A stretch of 64,000 nt of DNA, taken from Flavihumibacter sp. UBA7668 (GTDB lineage Bacteria > Bacteroidota > Bacteroidia > Chitinophagales > Chitinophagaceae). Shown here piece by piece: positions 1 through 8,794 of this stretch (the first letter of the stretch is position 1; each line of letters opens with the position of its first letter). The stretch is taken from the NCBI RefSeq assembly GCF_002483205.1, contig NZ_DLHM01000007.1, positions 558,001-622,000 on the forward strand. Direction: 5' to 3'. Below the pieces are notes generated by a model that saw only the letters and a list, made by a program, of their open reading frames with translations, did no database searches and had not been told where the DNA came from. The position numbers and the translations under genes are program-made.

Positions 1-3000
1 CTGCTTTTAAAGAAATCAGGAAAATCCGGCATTTATCATCGTTCTGAAAGCGTTGTATCGCTTTCTCCCGGTCTATTGCTGAAGTGCTGCCATCAAAATA
101 TTCGTATTCCACTTCCAGTTCCGTCAGCTTTTTCCGGATCAATGCCAGCATACCCAGGAACTGTGAAAACACCAGCGCTTTGTGATTGCTGATATTCTCC
201 GTAATCTCTCTTCCCAATTCTTCCAGCTTAATCGAATGATTCTCAAACTTCTCCTGCTCATTCAAAATGGCTGGTGAATCACAGATCTGCCTCAACTTCA
301 TCAAGCCCTGCAAAATCGTTAACTGCGATTTCTGCATACCCTGACTTTCAATAGTGCCCAGTATCTTATCTCTGAAATCATTCCGGTAGGCATCATAAAT
401 CTTGCGCTGCTCATCCTCCATTTCACACCATAGAATGGTTTCGGTTTTTTCTGGTAAATCCTTGGCTACCTGTTCTTTGGTGCGGCGAAGTATAAAAGGA
501 AATAATATCTTTCTCAAATGATCTTTCCGGTCCTGCTCACCAAATTTATCTATTGGGATTGCAAACTCCTGTCGGAAAAACTCCATGCTTCCCAGCATAC
601 CCGGATTCAAAAAATTCATCTGGGCATAGATGTCAAATGTATTGTTCTGCAAAGGAGTACCACTCATGCACAACCGATGTTTGGCTCGTAGAAGAGATGC
701 TGCCTTGGTTACCTTACTGGATGGATTTTTAATGGCCTGAGATTCATCCAGCACAACACAGTCAAATTCCATTTCAACCAGCATTTTGATATCACTTCTC
801 AACGTGCCATAGGTGGTAATGATGACATTCTTATTTTCAAGTAATGCCTTATTCCTCGTCCGCTCTCCCCCATGATGTATATGGTAGGTAAGCGAAGGAG
901 CAAATTTGCGGATCTCATTTTCCCAGTTGAACATCAAGGTAGTGGGACAAACAACCAATGCTTTCAGACCGTCATGGGTATCGCGGTAGTGTTGCAGAAA
1001 ACTCAGCGACTGGATGGTTTTACCCAAACCCATATCATCAGCCAGAATTCCACCCCAGTTCACCTCACTCAGATAGTTCAGCCACTGGAATCCAAATGCC
1101 TGATAGGGACGAAGTATCGGCTGCAAATGCGCTGGAGGTTCCACTTCCCGGATACTTTTGAACCCTCTTAAGCGATCGTATTTTTCTTCCAGCTGTACAA
1201 AAAGCTCTTCTTCATTCCGTTCATTGTACAGTTCATCGATCACACTCATGTGGTATTTCGACAAACGAAGACTCTGTGCCTTACCTTCCCCAATCCGGAA
1301 TAACAGAGAATATCGCTTGATCCACTCTTCAGGTAAAATCCCAAGTGAACCGTCATCCAGTTGCACGAATTGCTGCTTATTTGCCAATGCACGTTTAACC
1401 TCTGCAACCGTAACTTTCTGGTCGCCAAAAACAATGTCGACCTTAGCATCAAACCAATCCGTATTGCTGCTGATCTGGATCCTGGTTTGCGGTTTGGCTG
1501 TATTAAAACGGAAATTCTTGAGTGCCTCAAATCCGTAAACCGGAATTTTCATCTCATTCATGGCATCCACAAAGAGGAAAAACCAGTTATTCCGTAATAC
1601 GTCCGGACCTTTCAACACCAGGTTTTGCGAACCATCCGGACGTATAAAATTGGAATGAAGTGCCTCCAGTTTGGAAAGAAACTGCTGCTCCACTTCCTTA
1701 TTACGATGCACAATCATCACTTTATCGCCATCCGGTACCACAATTTCATCCTTATCACCGGGTCTGGTCTCATATCCTTTATAGGAAAATATGGGCTGAA
1801 AAACCAGGTATTCTCCCTTTTCCTGTAACATCAAACGACGTTCCGGCTCTCCATCTTTATAAGAGGAAATAAGTGACGGATCAAAATCAACATGATATTG
1901 TTTTGCCAGGGGTAAAACCAGTTGTTTCAGCTGCATGGGCCAAACTGATTTCGCTATGGTGATGACACCCTTTGGCATGAAGGTCTCCACCCGGTTCACA
2001 TCTTCCTCATTGCGCCAGGTATAGATATGATCATTGTGAAAAAACAGGAGATTGCTACTGAATTTATTATCGGTAAGTTTTAATTCTGCGCCATTAATTT
2101 TCACCCAGCAGCTTAATTCGTACTGCCTGCCTTTGAGCTGAACTTTAAAGTAGGGAACCAGTGGTTCGGTTACAATCCCGATGGAAAGCAGGTTATCCGT
2201 TTTAAATGGCTTTCCCAATGGTAACAAATAAACAAAGGGGCTATCTGCCACATCGTTCATTAGTTTACGCAATTTGGGCTGCATATATTCCACCACCAGA
2301 TGTTTGGTTTCTGCAGGCAATTCTTCACTTTCATGGTGAATAATATTTTCCCAGATACCGCTGAAAGGAGAATTTCGGTTGAGGTATTTCGTTAGTTCCG
2401 ACTCCTGCATCCGACGAAGTGCCGGAATCAGCGGCCTGTCTGCTTCCGGATACAATTCCAGATTCACATACTTCGAAAGATCTACTTTCTCCACTTTACC
2501 CAGAAAGCGCTGTTGCAATTCTTCTGTTTCACCCTGAATGGCATCCACAGAAAATCCGGGATAGGTTTTTTGCTGCAGATTAAGCACCAGTCCAACCCGC
2601 AATGCCGCTCCCGGCTCGGCTTCTGCAGTTTCAACCTCCGGGGTTTCAGCAGTTGCAGCTACCTGCTCCTGTGGCCTTGGCCTGCTGGTTGCCTGAAGCG
2701 GGTTGATCCGTTTAATGGAAGTGTCCAGCACACGCAGAAAAGGCTTGCCTTCTTTGTAAGCAAACTCAAATTTTCCTTTCAGGTCATCATTCAGACTGTA
2801 CCCGTATGCTTCGAGCAATTTGTTCTTTTCTTTATCCCAATTGCGGATGGAATCAAAATAGTTGGGTCCAAAGGAATTCAACAACTGGAGAAATACAATC
2901 ACTTTGGGTAAACAAAGTGGATGTTTGGTATCTACATAATCGCAACTGGTATCAAAATTCCGTTCTTCATTTTTTCTGATAACCACGCGGTAACTGGTAC

Positions 3001-3493
3001 CATCCAGTTCAACGGTTGCTTTCACCACTTCCTCAGCAGCAGAATCTATATTGGCTTTATTGGTTCGCAGGTATTGTTCTGCCGCATTATAGTTTTCTGG
3101 TCCGCTTAGCAGTTTGATCGTTTTGAGATCAATGCTTTTCATTTTGATTACCGTGTGTCGCTGATCGTATTCAACTTCTTCTGCCTGCAATAAATTTTTA
3201 TCCAGTAACTCCTGCAATTGAATCAATGCGGCTGCTTCATGGCGACAGATATCGCCAAGGTTATAGGGACAACTGCAACGAACCGATAAGGCTTTCGGAT
3301 CTGCAAACTTCTGAACATACACTTTATAATAAGTGCTGTAGCTGTCGTCTTTCACCCGAAACGTTACGGAACCCAGCAATTCATCATATTCCACCATCTC
3401 TACATAACCAATCGCATGTATTTTCTTCCCTCTGCGGATCACTTCATCTGTGCCATTGGTATAAACATATTTGATAAGGTGCGGTAATGCCAT
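1..3493 (-). CDS. SWIM zinc-finger SNF2-family helicase (C-terminus outside window)
   Basis: The gene runs off the left edge, so about 1,164 N-terminal residues are seen and the end is missing. A SWIM zinc finger lies near the N-terminus (RCSCPYNLGDICRHE, ligands Cys73, Cys75, Cys83, His85). The Snf2 ATPase occupies the distal third: Walker A in DDMGLGKT near residue 818, DESQ as the DExx box near 916, then SGTPLQNN and LRRTKEQV. The last visible residues, CRIFLISLKA, lead into helicase motif V. Members of this family are ATP-driven DNA translocases that remodel protein-DNA complexes; the bacterial role is poorly defined. The reading frame is unbroken across the whole stretch. The ATG at 3493 starts MALPHLIKYVY. 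It is divergent from the M28 peptidase, with 147 bp between them. Confidence 0.93.
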   Translation of the reverse strand, partial: MALPHLIKYVYTNGTDEVIRRGKKIHAIGYVEMVEYDELLGSVTFRVKDDSYSTYYKVYVQKFADPKALSVRCSCPYNLGDICRHEAAALIQLQELLDKNLLQAEEVEYDQRHTVIKMKSIDLKTIKLLSGPENYNAAEQYLRTNKANIDSAAEEVVKATVELDGTSYRVVIRKNEERNFDTSCDYVDTKHPLCLPKVIVFLQLLNSFGPNYFDSIRNWDKEKNKLLEAYGYSLNDDLKGKFEFAYKEGKPFLRVLDTSIKRINPLQATSRPRPQEQVAATAETPEVETAEAEPGAALRVGLVLNLQQKTYPGFSVDAIQGETEELQQRFLGKVEKVDLSKYVNLELYPEADRPLIPALRRMQESELTKYLNRNSPFSGIWENIIHHESEELPAETKHLVVEYMQPKLRKLMNDVADSPFVYLLPLGKPFKTDNLLSIGIVTEPLVPYFKVQLKGRQYELSCWVKINGAELKLTDNKFSSNLLFFHNDHIYTWRNEEDVNRVETFMPKGVITIAKSVWPMQLKQLVLPLAKQYHVDFDPSLISSYKDGEPERRLMLQEKGEYLVFQPIFSYKGYETRPGDKDEIVVPDGDKVMIVHRNKEVEQQFLSKLEALHSNFIRPDGSQNLVLKGPDVLRNNWFFLFVDAMNEMKIPVYGFEALKNFRFNTAKPQTRIQISSNTDWFDAKVDIVFGDQKVTVAEVKRALANKQQFVQLDDGSLGILPEEWIKRYSLLFRIGEGKAQSLRLSKYHMSVIDELYNERNEEELFVQLEEKYDRLRGFKSIREVEPPAHLQPILRPYQAFGFQWLNYLSEVNWGGILADDMGLGKTIQSLSFLQHYRDTHDGLKALVVCPTTLMFNWENEIRKFAPSLTYHIHHGGERTRNKALLENKNVIITTYGTLRSDIKMLVEMEFDCVVLDESQAIKNPSSKVTKAASLLRAKHRLCMSGTPLQNNTFDIYAQMNFLNPGMLGSMEFFRQEFAIPIDKFGEQDRKDHLRKILFPFILRRTKEQVAKDLPEKTETILWCEMEDEQRKIYDAYRNDFRDKILGTIESQGMQKSQLTILQGLMKLRQICDSPAILNEQEKFENHSIKLEELGREITENISNHKALVFSQFLGMLALIRKKLTELEVEYEYFDGSTSAIDREKAIQRFQNDDKCRIFLISLKA

Positions 3494-3612
3494 TCAAGCT
3501 TTTTTAAGTTACCCTGCTTGCGAACAGGCCAATCTGCAAAAGTAACGGAAACTGGAGCAGATAACCATAATAAATATTCCCTATTGCGGCACGGTATTAG
3601 CAATGGCAATAA

Positions 3613-3620
3613 TAACTTTG
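3613..3620 (+). promoter_or_regulatory. Candidate -7 box (TAACTTTG) of the M28 peptidase gene
   Basis: Exact match to the Bacteroidota -7 consensus TAnnTTTG, 20 nt before the ATG at 3641. No convincing TTG -33 box was found at 19-21 bp upstream, so the promoter is tentative. Confidence 0.45.
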
Positions 3621-3640
3621 TCTTTAAAGCCCGAATTGTT

Positions 3641-5281
3641 ATGAACTGGTTTCCCCGAGCACTCCTGGCCGCTGGCCTCATCAGCACGCTGCCCGCCTTC
3701 AGTCAACGTTTAAAAAAAGCCGATAAAATAGTGGTGGCACAACTGAAAGAACATGTGTATTTTCTGGCAGATGACCGCCTTGAAGGCAGAAGAGCAGGTA
3801 CAAAGGGAGAACAACTTGCGGCTGATTATATTAAAAATCAATTAACAACAATTGGTCTTACGCCAAAAGGCAATCAGAATGGATGGTACCAGGAATTCCC
3901 CATTTACGATGGCAAAGACTATTCGCAGGGCTCTTATCTTTTTATTAATGGAAATGAAATCAATAAGAAGAATTTCTTTCCGCATCCTTTGTCGCCGGAA
4001 CGAATGCTGGAAGCCATGCCTTCCATAGCACTGAAAGAAGAAGGAGTTCCCTGGTTTCTTGATTTTGGTGCTGAAAAGGAAGCCAACAAATCAAACCCCC
4101 ATTTTGATGAAGAGGCAGCGCTTTTGGAAAAAATCAAATTGGCCGCAGAAAAAGGCGCAACGGCACTGGTGGTTTTCAATGATCCGGCACAGCAGTACAA
4201 ACCCAAACAAAAAGGGGAGGAACTGCCCATTCCGGTTTTTTTCCTCAATAAGCAGGAATCGGATAAATACCTTCATGATGAAACCGATATGCTGGAAATC
4301 AAACTGAAAACAGGTTTTAACAAACTCGAAAGAACCGGTCGGAATGTTATCGGTTTCATGGATAATGGCGCGGCAAATACCGTTGTTATTGGAGCACATT
4401 ATGACCACCTTGGATATGGGGAAGATGAAAACTCCATGATTCGCACAGAAAATCCCGGACTTCATAACGGAGCAGATGATAATGCGAGCGGTACTGCAGC
4501 GCTGATTGAATTGGCCCGTCTCCTGAAAAAAGAAAAAAAACACGCATTTAATTACCTCTTTATTGCCTTTTCTGCTGAAGAACTGGGATTGTTTGGATCA
4601 AAATATTTCACTGAAAACCCAACGATTCCACTGAACACCATCAACTATATGGTGAATATGGACATGGTCGGTCGCCTGAACGACAGCAGCAAAGCACTCA
4701 CTGTTGGCGGATACGGAACATCACCTGCATGGAGCACAACTTTTTCATCTATTTCTGATAACCGCTATTTTTCCCTGAAATACGATAGCAGTGGTACTGG
4801 CCCAAGTGATCATTCTTCCTTTTATCGGAAAGATATCCCGGTTCTCTTTTTCTTCACCGGATTGCATACGGATTACCACAAACCTTCGGATGATGCGGAC
4901 CGCATAAACTATGTGGGTCAATTAAGAATTGTTCAGTTGATTCAGACAGTTATTAAATCAACCGCATCGCAACCCAAACTGGCATTTACCAAAACCAGGG
5001 AGCAGCAAATGGGAACATCTGCGCGCTTTAAGGTTACGCTTGGAATAATGCCCGATTATGCATTTAGTGGAAACGGCGTACGGGTAGAGGGCGTGTCTGA
5101 AGGCAGACCAGCCCAAAAAGCCGGACTGAAGACTGGAGATATCATTACAAAACTGGGTGATTTTCCGGTAGCTTCGGTTGAACAATATATGCAGGCATTG
5201 AGCAAATTCAACAAAGGAGATAAAACAACGGTTGTTTACCAGCGAGATTCAACAGAACATGCTGCTTCCGTAGAATTTTAA
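3641..5281 (+). CDS. Secreted M28 family aminopeptidase with PA-like insert and C-terminal PDZ domain
   Basis: A 546-residue exported zinc peptidase predicted to trim N-terminal residues from peptides in the periplasm or outside the cell. A signal peptide ends near LPAFSQ. The M28 metal ligands are visible: GAHYDHLGYG (His, near residue 254), GADDNASG (bridging Asp), SAEELGLFGS (catalytic Glu pair), NMDMVGR (Asp) and HTDYHKPSDD (His). About 120 residues before the first ligand fit a protease-associated insert. A PDZ domain closes the protein (VEGVSEGRPAQKAGLKTGD). I chose the ATG at 3641 because it gives a clean signal peptide; the open frame extends upstream to 3518 but that extension looks non-coding. 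It is followed 10 bp later by the IPExxxVDY gene, probably as one operon. Confidence 0.9.
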   Translation: MNWFPRALLAAGLISTLPAFSQRLKKADKIVVAQLKEHVYFLADDRLEGRRAGTKGEQLAADYIKNQLTTIGLTPKGNQNGWYQEFPIYDGKDYSQGSYLFINGNEINKKNFFPHPLSPERMLEAMPSIALKEEGVPWFLDFGAEKEANKSNPHFDEEAALLEKIKLAAEKGATALVVFNDPAQQYKPKQKGEELPIPVFFLNKQESDKYLHDETDMLEIKLKTGFNKLERTGRNVIGFMDNGAANTVVIGAHYDHLGYGEDENSMIRTENPGLHNGADDNASGTAALIELARLLKKEKKHAFNYLFIAFSAEELGLFGSKYFTENPTIPLNTINYMVNMDMVGRLNDSSKALTVGGYGTSPAWSTTFSSISDNRYFSLKYDSSGTGPSDHSSFYRKDIPVLFFFTGLHTDYHKPSDDADRINYVGQLRIVQLIQTVIKSTASQPKLAFTKTREQQMGTSARFKVTLGIMPDYAFSGNGVRVEGVSEGRPAQKAGLKTGDIITKLGDFPVASVEQYMQALSKFNKGDKTTVVYQRDSTEHAASVEF

Positions 5282-5291
5282 TACTTTACGC

Positions 5292-5726
5292 ATGAAATTG
5301 AAACTGGACGTCTCGGAAATGACCGAAGATTTTTTTGGAGACGCTCATCTGCTGGGAATCGTAGCTCCAGTTCGCGATTACCAGTTTTGCTGGAACCTGA
5401 ACAGACAGTTTCGTTTTGGTTTCAGAGTTAATATCGGGCTGGAAATCCAGTTGAATAAAAAGAACCGGAATTATTTTTTTCCGGTTTATGAACATAAAGA
5501 ACCTCAATCCTTTCGAACTCATTATCTCTACAAAAATCACCACGATGGGGAATACCTGTTACCGGAATTCCGACACCTCGATTTTTTATGGTTGATAAAA
5601 GGAGATGATGTGCCTGCTGAGCTGATTGCTGATATCAAACTGGGTATTCGTTCCATTACCGGTGTACAACTGGTGGTAGAACTGACAAATGAAAAAATCA
5701 AAAACAAGGAACACCTGATATTTTAA
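5292..5726 (+). CDS. IPExxxVDY family protein
   Basis: A 144-residue cytoplasmic protein resembling the IPExxxVDY family, a Bacteroidota-restricted group without an assigned function. The supporting parts are the N-terminal block KLKLDVSEMTEDFF, the central acidic/aromatic stretch with FPVYEHKEP, and the C-terminal pattern DFLWLIKGDD with a late IRSITGVQLV helix. There is no signal peptide or membrane segment. It follows the M28 peptidase by 10 bp and precedes the acetyltransferase-like gene by 1 bp, which suggests cotranscription rather than a shared pathway. Confidence 0.8.
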   Translation: MKLKLDVSEMTEDFFGDAHLLGIVAPVRDYQFCWNLNRQFRFGFRVNIGLEIQLNKKNRNYFFPVYEHKEPQSFRTHYLYKNHHDGEYLLPEFRHLDFLWLIKGDDVPAELIADIKLGIRSITGVQLVVELTNEKIKNKEHLIF

Positions 5727-5727
5727 T

Positions 5728-6372
5728 ATGGCTATTACCCAACAATTTTCAAACGCAATTAAACAATATGGATTTCCAAATGCGTTATATCTGGTTTTCA
5801 CCAAGATTGGTGAAAAACTGGGGTACTACCATGAAGTTTATACCGTTTTTGAACAGGAGCTGAATTCAGCCAAAACAACCCGGCCCTTAGCAGCCGGATT
5901 TTACAGCAGAGAGCTTTCAATGGAGGATATTAATCAGCTCACCAATACATGGGTTCCGCAGGAACAATTACATGGTTTTAAAAACAGACTCCTAAAACCC
6001 GGAAATATTGGATTGGGAATTTTTGTAGAAACTACGCATGAACTTGCTTATTATTTCTGGCTTTCCTTTGAAAAGATAGAATTCCCTGATTATCTGGATG
6101 CTTTTCATACACTTCAATTGGGTGCAGCGGAAGCTTACCTGTACGATGGTTATTGCCATCCAGATTACCGGGGAAATGGTTTTCACGGATTTGCTGCGGT
6201 ATACCTTATGAATCGCGCCAGGGAAGCCGGCAAAACAAACGTTATTACCATCATCCGGTCCATTAATCGCGCAGCCATTCTTTCGCAGGAAAAAGTAGGA
6301 TTTCGCCCAACCAAAGAAATTCGTTTTAACGGATTTAAAACAAGGATTTCAAGTTCGGTGCGAAACCTCTAA
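5728..6372 (+). CDS. GNAT-fold acetyltransferase-like protein
   Basis: A 214-residue protein whose C-terminal half fits a GNAT fold. CHPDYRGNGFHGFAAVYLM matches the acetyl-CoA pyrophosphate loop (R-x-x-G-x-G/A) and the following helix, and NRAAILSQEKVGFRP is the usual late beta-alpha element of GNATs. The N-terminal 100 residues (KLGYYHEVYTVFEQEL and onward) match nothing I recognise. The substrate cannot be inferred. It starts 1 bp after the IPExxxVDY stop codon. Confidence 0.65.
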   Translation: MAITQQFSNAIKQYGFPNALYLVFTKIGEKLGYYHEVYTVFEQELNSAKTTRPLAAGFYSRELSMEDINQLTNTWVPQEQLHGFKNRLLKPGNIGLGIFVETTHELAYYFWLSFEKIEFPDYLDAFHTLQLGAAEAYLYDGYCHPDYRGNGFHGFAAVYLMNRAREAGKTNVITIIRSINRAAILSQEKVGFRPTKEIRFNGFKTRISSSVRNL

Positions 6373-6396
6373 TCTTCAACTTATAAACTTCATCTT

Positions 6397-6630
6397 ATGT
6401 GGCAGGAAACCGAAAACAGCTTGTATCGAAAATTCAGCTTCGCTGATTTTTCTGAAGCATTTGCTTTTATGACAAGAGTTGCCTTACTGGCAGAACAGAT
6501 GAATCACCATCCGCGCTGGACAAATGTCTGGAACACGGTTGAAGTTTGGCTGAATACACATGATGCGGGGGATATCATCACTGAAAAGGATCGCAAGCTG
6601 GCTGCCAAAATTGATACGCTGCTGAATTGA
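6397..6630 (+). CDS. phhB: 4a-hydroxytetrahydrobiopterin dehydratase (pterin-4-alpha-carbinolamine dehydratase)
   Basis: A 77-residue protein with the PCD/DCoH fold signature: [18 protein letters not shown] holds the conserved His-His-Pro, followed by the W-x-N-V-x-V strand ([12 protein letters not shown]) and [12 protein letters not shown]. The enzyme dehydrates 4a-hydroxytetrahydrobiopterin, regenerating the cofactor of aromatic amino-acid hydroxylases. It lacks about 20 N-terminal residues of the longest family members but matches the short bacterial forms. No phenylalanine hydroxylase is in the window. Its stop codon abuts the selD stop codon on the other strand with no spacer. Confidence 0.88.
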   Translation: MWQETENSLYRKFSFADFSEAFAFMTRVALLAEQMNHHPRWTNVWNTVEVWLNTHDAGDIITEKDRKLAAKIDTLLN

Positions 6631-7686
6631 TCAGATCAGCTCAACTACCCTTGTCCCCGATTCATATAAGGTTCCTATGGGCTCTTTATAGGCAGCTAAT
6701 CCAAATTCTGTCAATAGTTGTTGTACCTGCTCTTTAGATTCAGGATCCGCTGCAATCAGCAAGCCTCCATTGGTTTGAGGATCGGCCAGTAACCCGGTGA
6801 TCCACGCATCTTCCTTACCTGTGGAGTTCTGGACTTTGTGGTAATAACTGGCGGCATTTCGCTTGGTTGCGCCTGGTTGAATACCCTCTTCAAGATAAAA
6901 GCTGGTTCCATCCAATAGGGGGATATCATCCATATTGATTCGGGCATGCAAACCGGCACCTTCAGCAACTTCAATCAAATGACCCAACAGCCCGAAGCCG
7001 GTTACATCCGTCATTGCATGTACTCCTTCAACGGCTCCCAGGGCTGCTCCTGCTTTGTTCAGCTGAATCAACTGATTCAGCAAGCCGGCGTAATGACTGG
7101 GTGAAAGTTTTTTTCTTTTTTGTGCAGTTGAAAGAATGCCTGTTCCAATAGATTTAGTGAGAAACAAAAGATCACCGGCTTTCGCCGTGTTATTTTGTTT
7201 AAGGTTGGCAATGGACACAAGTCCATTTACTGCCAGGCCGAATATGGGTTCCGGTGAGTCGATACTATGTCCGCCTGCCAGTGGAATTCCGGCTTCTGCA
7301 CAGATGGCGCGGGCGCCTTCCAGCACTTTATTAGCAAGTTCCGCAGGTAATTTATCAATTGGCCAGCCAAGGATCGCGATTGCGAGGACCGGCTTTCCAC
7401 CCATCGCATACACATCACTGATCGCATTGGCAGAAGCTATTTTTCCAAAATCCACTGCATCATCCACAATTGGCATAAAAAAATCTGTAGTGGATATCAA
7501 TGCCTGGCCATTTCCAAGGTTATATACGGCTGCATCATCCCGGCTCTGGTTTCCCACCAACAGGTTTTCATAAGATTCAGCTGGTTTTGCCTGGTGCAAA
7601 ATGGTATCCAGCACACTGGGCGCAATTTTACAGCCACAACCACCACCATGAGAATAGGCTGTTAAAGCATAATCCGACAAATTCAT
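6631..7686 (-). CDS. selD: Selenide, water dikinase (selenophosphate synthetase)
   Basis: A 351-residue cytoplasmic enzyme making selenophosphate from selenide and ATP. The N-terminal catalytic loop SHGGGCGCK carries Cys17 (not selenocysteine) and Lys20. Downstream are GNGQALISTTDFF, DAVDFGKIASANAISDVYAMGG and the ATP-grasping MTDVTGFGLLGHLIE, all typical of the AIRS-like SelD fold. The length is normal. It lies 3 bp downstream of mnmH on the same strand, so the two genes form a selenium operon whose visible purpose is tRNA selenouridine formation. Confidence 0.96.
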   Translation of the reverse strand: MNLSDYALTAYSHGGGCGCKIAPSVLDTILHQAKPAESYENLLVGNQSRDDAAVYNLGNGQALISTTDFFMPIVDDAVDFGKIASANAISDVYAMGGKPVLAIAILGWPIDKLPAELANKVLEGARAICAEAGIPLAGGHSIDSPEPIFGLAVNGLVSIANLKQNNTAKAGDLLFLTKSIGTGILSTAQKRKKLSPSHYAGLLNQLIQLNKAGAALGAVEGVHAMTDVTGFGLLGHLIEVAEGAGLHARINMDDIPLLDGTSFYLEEGIQPGATKRNAASYYHKVQNSTGKEDAWITGLLADPQTNGGLLIAADPESKEQVQQLLTEFGLAAYKEPIGTLYESGTRVVELI

Positions 7687-7689
7687 AAA

Positions 7690-8712
7690 TTATAATTGAT
7701 TCGTTAAAAGTAATTGGGTTAAGCGATCAGGATCTACTGAAGCGGCATTCAGCTGTACAATGGCGGGTGCATGGGCGGAGCGGCTTGCCAATCCTTTGCG
7801 ATAAAATTTATCGTAATACTGTAACAGTATGCGGAAAGCATCCGTCAGGTTGTTTTCAATTATAAACCCGATGGCAGTTTTGGTTTCCAGTCCGCCTAAC
7901 CGTTTCTGAATTTTTAATACACTGTTGATCAGTTCCTCTCTGGATGCCTTTCCATAATCCTGCAAAATGTATTGCAGTCTTTCTTCAAAAGGGATATCCA
8001 GAAAATAGCAGGCAGCTTCCCGCATCTGGTTGTAGAAGGGTTGGGGGATCAGTACTGATCCGATGCGCCAGCTTTCGTCTTCCAGCCAGCAGGGTTGGGA
8101 ATTGATTCGTCTGATCTCCATTCCAAGCAGGTTTTCAAACATTTCCTGACTGGGTTGTTTATCCAAACCAAGATGACCAAAAGCGGATCCTTTATGATTG
8201 GCAAGCTGTTCAAGATTAATAACAGATTCACCTAAACGTTGTAATTTTTCCAGCACGGCAGTTTTAGCGCTGCCGGTATATCCACCAAGAATTTTAAGCT
8301 TTGCCGGAAGTTGAAAGCTTTCAACAATATATTGACGGTAGGATTTATATCCTCCTTTAAGGGTATATACCTTGAAACCATATAAATCAAGCAGCCAGGC
8401 AACTCCGGATGACCGCATACCGCCTCTCCAGCAATGGACCAGCACCTCTTCAGTTTTCATGGCTTCCACCTGTTCTACCATGGCACGCATTTTCGGGCCG
8501 AAATAATCCAGACCGATTTTGATGGCCGTTTCCCTGCTTTCCTGTTTATAGGCCGTACCTACCCGTTTTCTTTCTTCGTCTGTGAATAACGGTAAGGAAT
8601 AGGCACCAGGAATATGGGCATGAGCATATTCAGCGGGACTGCGAACATCCAGTATGGGAATGCCGGCAGACAATTCCAGGAATCGGGAAAGCTCAATTGG
8701 TTGTACAGCCAT
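7690..8712 (-). CDS. mnmH: tRNA 2-selenouridine synthase
   Basis: A 340-residue enzyme (also called SelU/YbbB) that replaces the sulfur of 2-thiouridine at the tRNA wobble position with selenium, via geranylation. It has an N-terminal rhodanese domain with catalytic Cys94 in VHCWRGGMRSSG, then a P-loop domain with Walker A GGYTGSAKT at about 143-151. It uses selenophosphate, so its 3-bp spacing to selD is functionally coherent. The ATG at 8712 gives MAVQPIELSRF, a normal start. A rho terminator separates it from the upstream rho gene. Confidence 0.95.
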   Translation of the reverse strand: MAVQPIELSRFLELSAGIPILDVRSPAEYAHAHIPGAYSLPLFTDEERKRVGTAYKQESRETAIKIGLDYFGPKMRAMVEQVEAMKTEEVLVHCWRGGMRSSGVAWLLDLYGFKVYTLKGGYKSYRQYIVESFQLPAKLKILGGYTGSAKTAVLEKLQRLGESVINLEQLANHKGSAFGHLGLDKQPSQEMFENLLGMEIRRINSQPCWLEDESWRIGSVLIPQPFYNQMREAACYFLDIPFEERLQYILQDYGKASREELINSVLKIQKRLGGLETKTAIGFIIENNLTDAFRILLQYYDKFYRKGLASRSAHAPAIVQLNAASVDPDRLTQLLLTNQL

Positions 8713-8741
8713 ATTGTTTGAAATGCGATGTTATATTACAT

Positions 8742-8774
8742 AAAAAAACTGGCCTGCGTAGTGCGGACCAGTTT
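8742..8774 (-). terminator. Intrinsic terminator downstream of rho
   Basis: On the minus strand a stem AAACTGG/CCAGTTT (8768-8774 with 8746-8752) with extra inner pairs is followed by a run of T (complement of the A-run at 8742-8748). It sits 20 bp after the rho stop codon and 30 bp before mnmH, separating the two transcripts. Confidence 0.8.
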
Positions 8775-8794
8775 GCTTGTTGAACTATCTTTTA

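Noticed and set aside
872..1828. Several plus-strand open frames
   Set aside because: They are antisense to the continuous SNF2 helicase frame and have no domain-like content.
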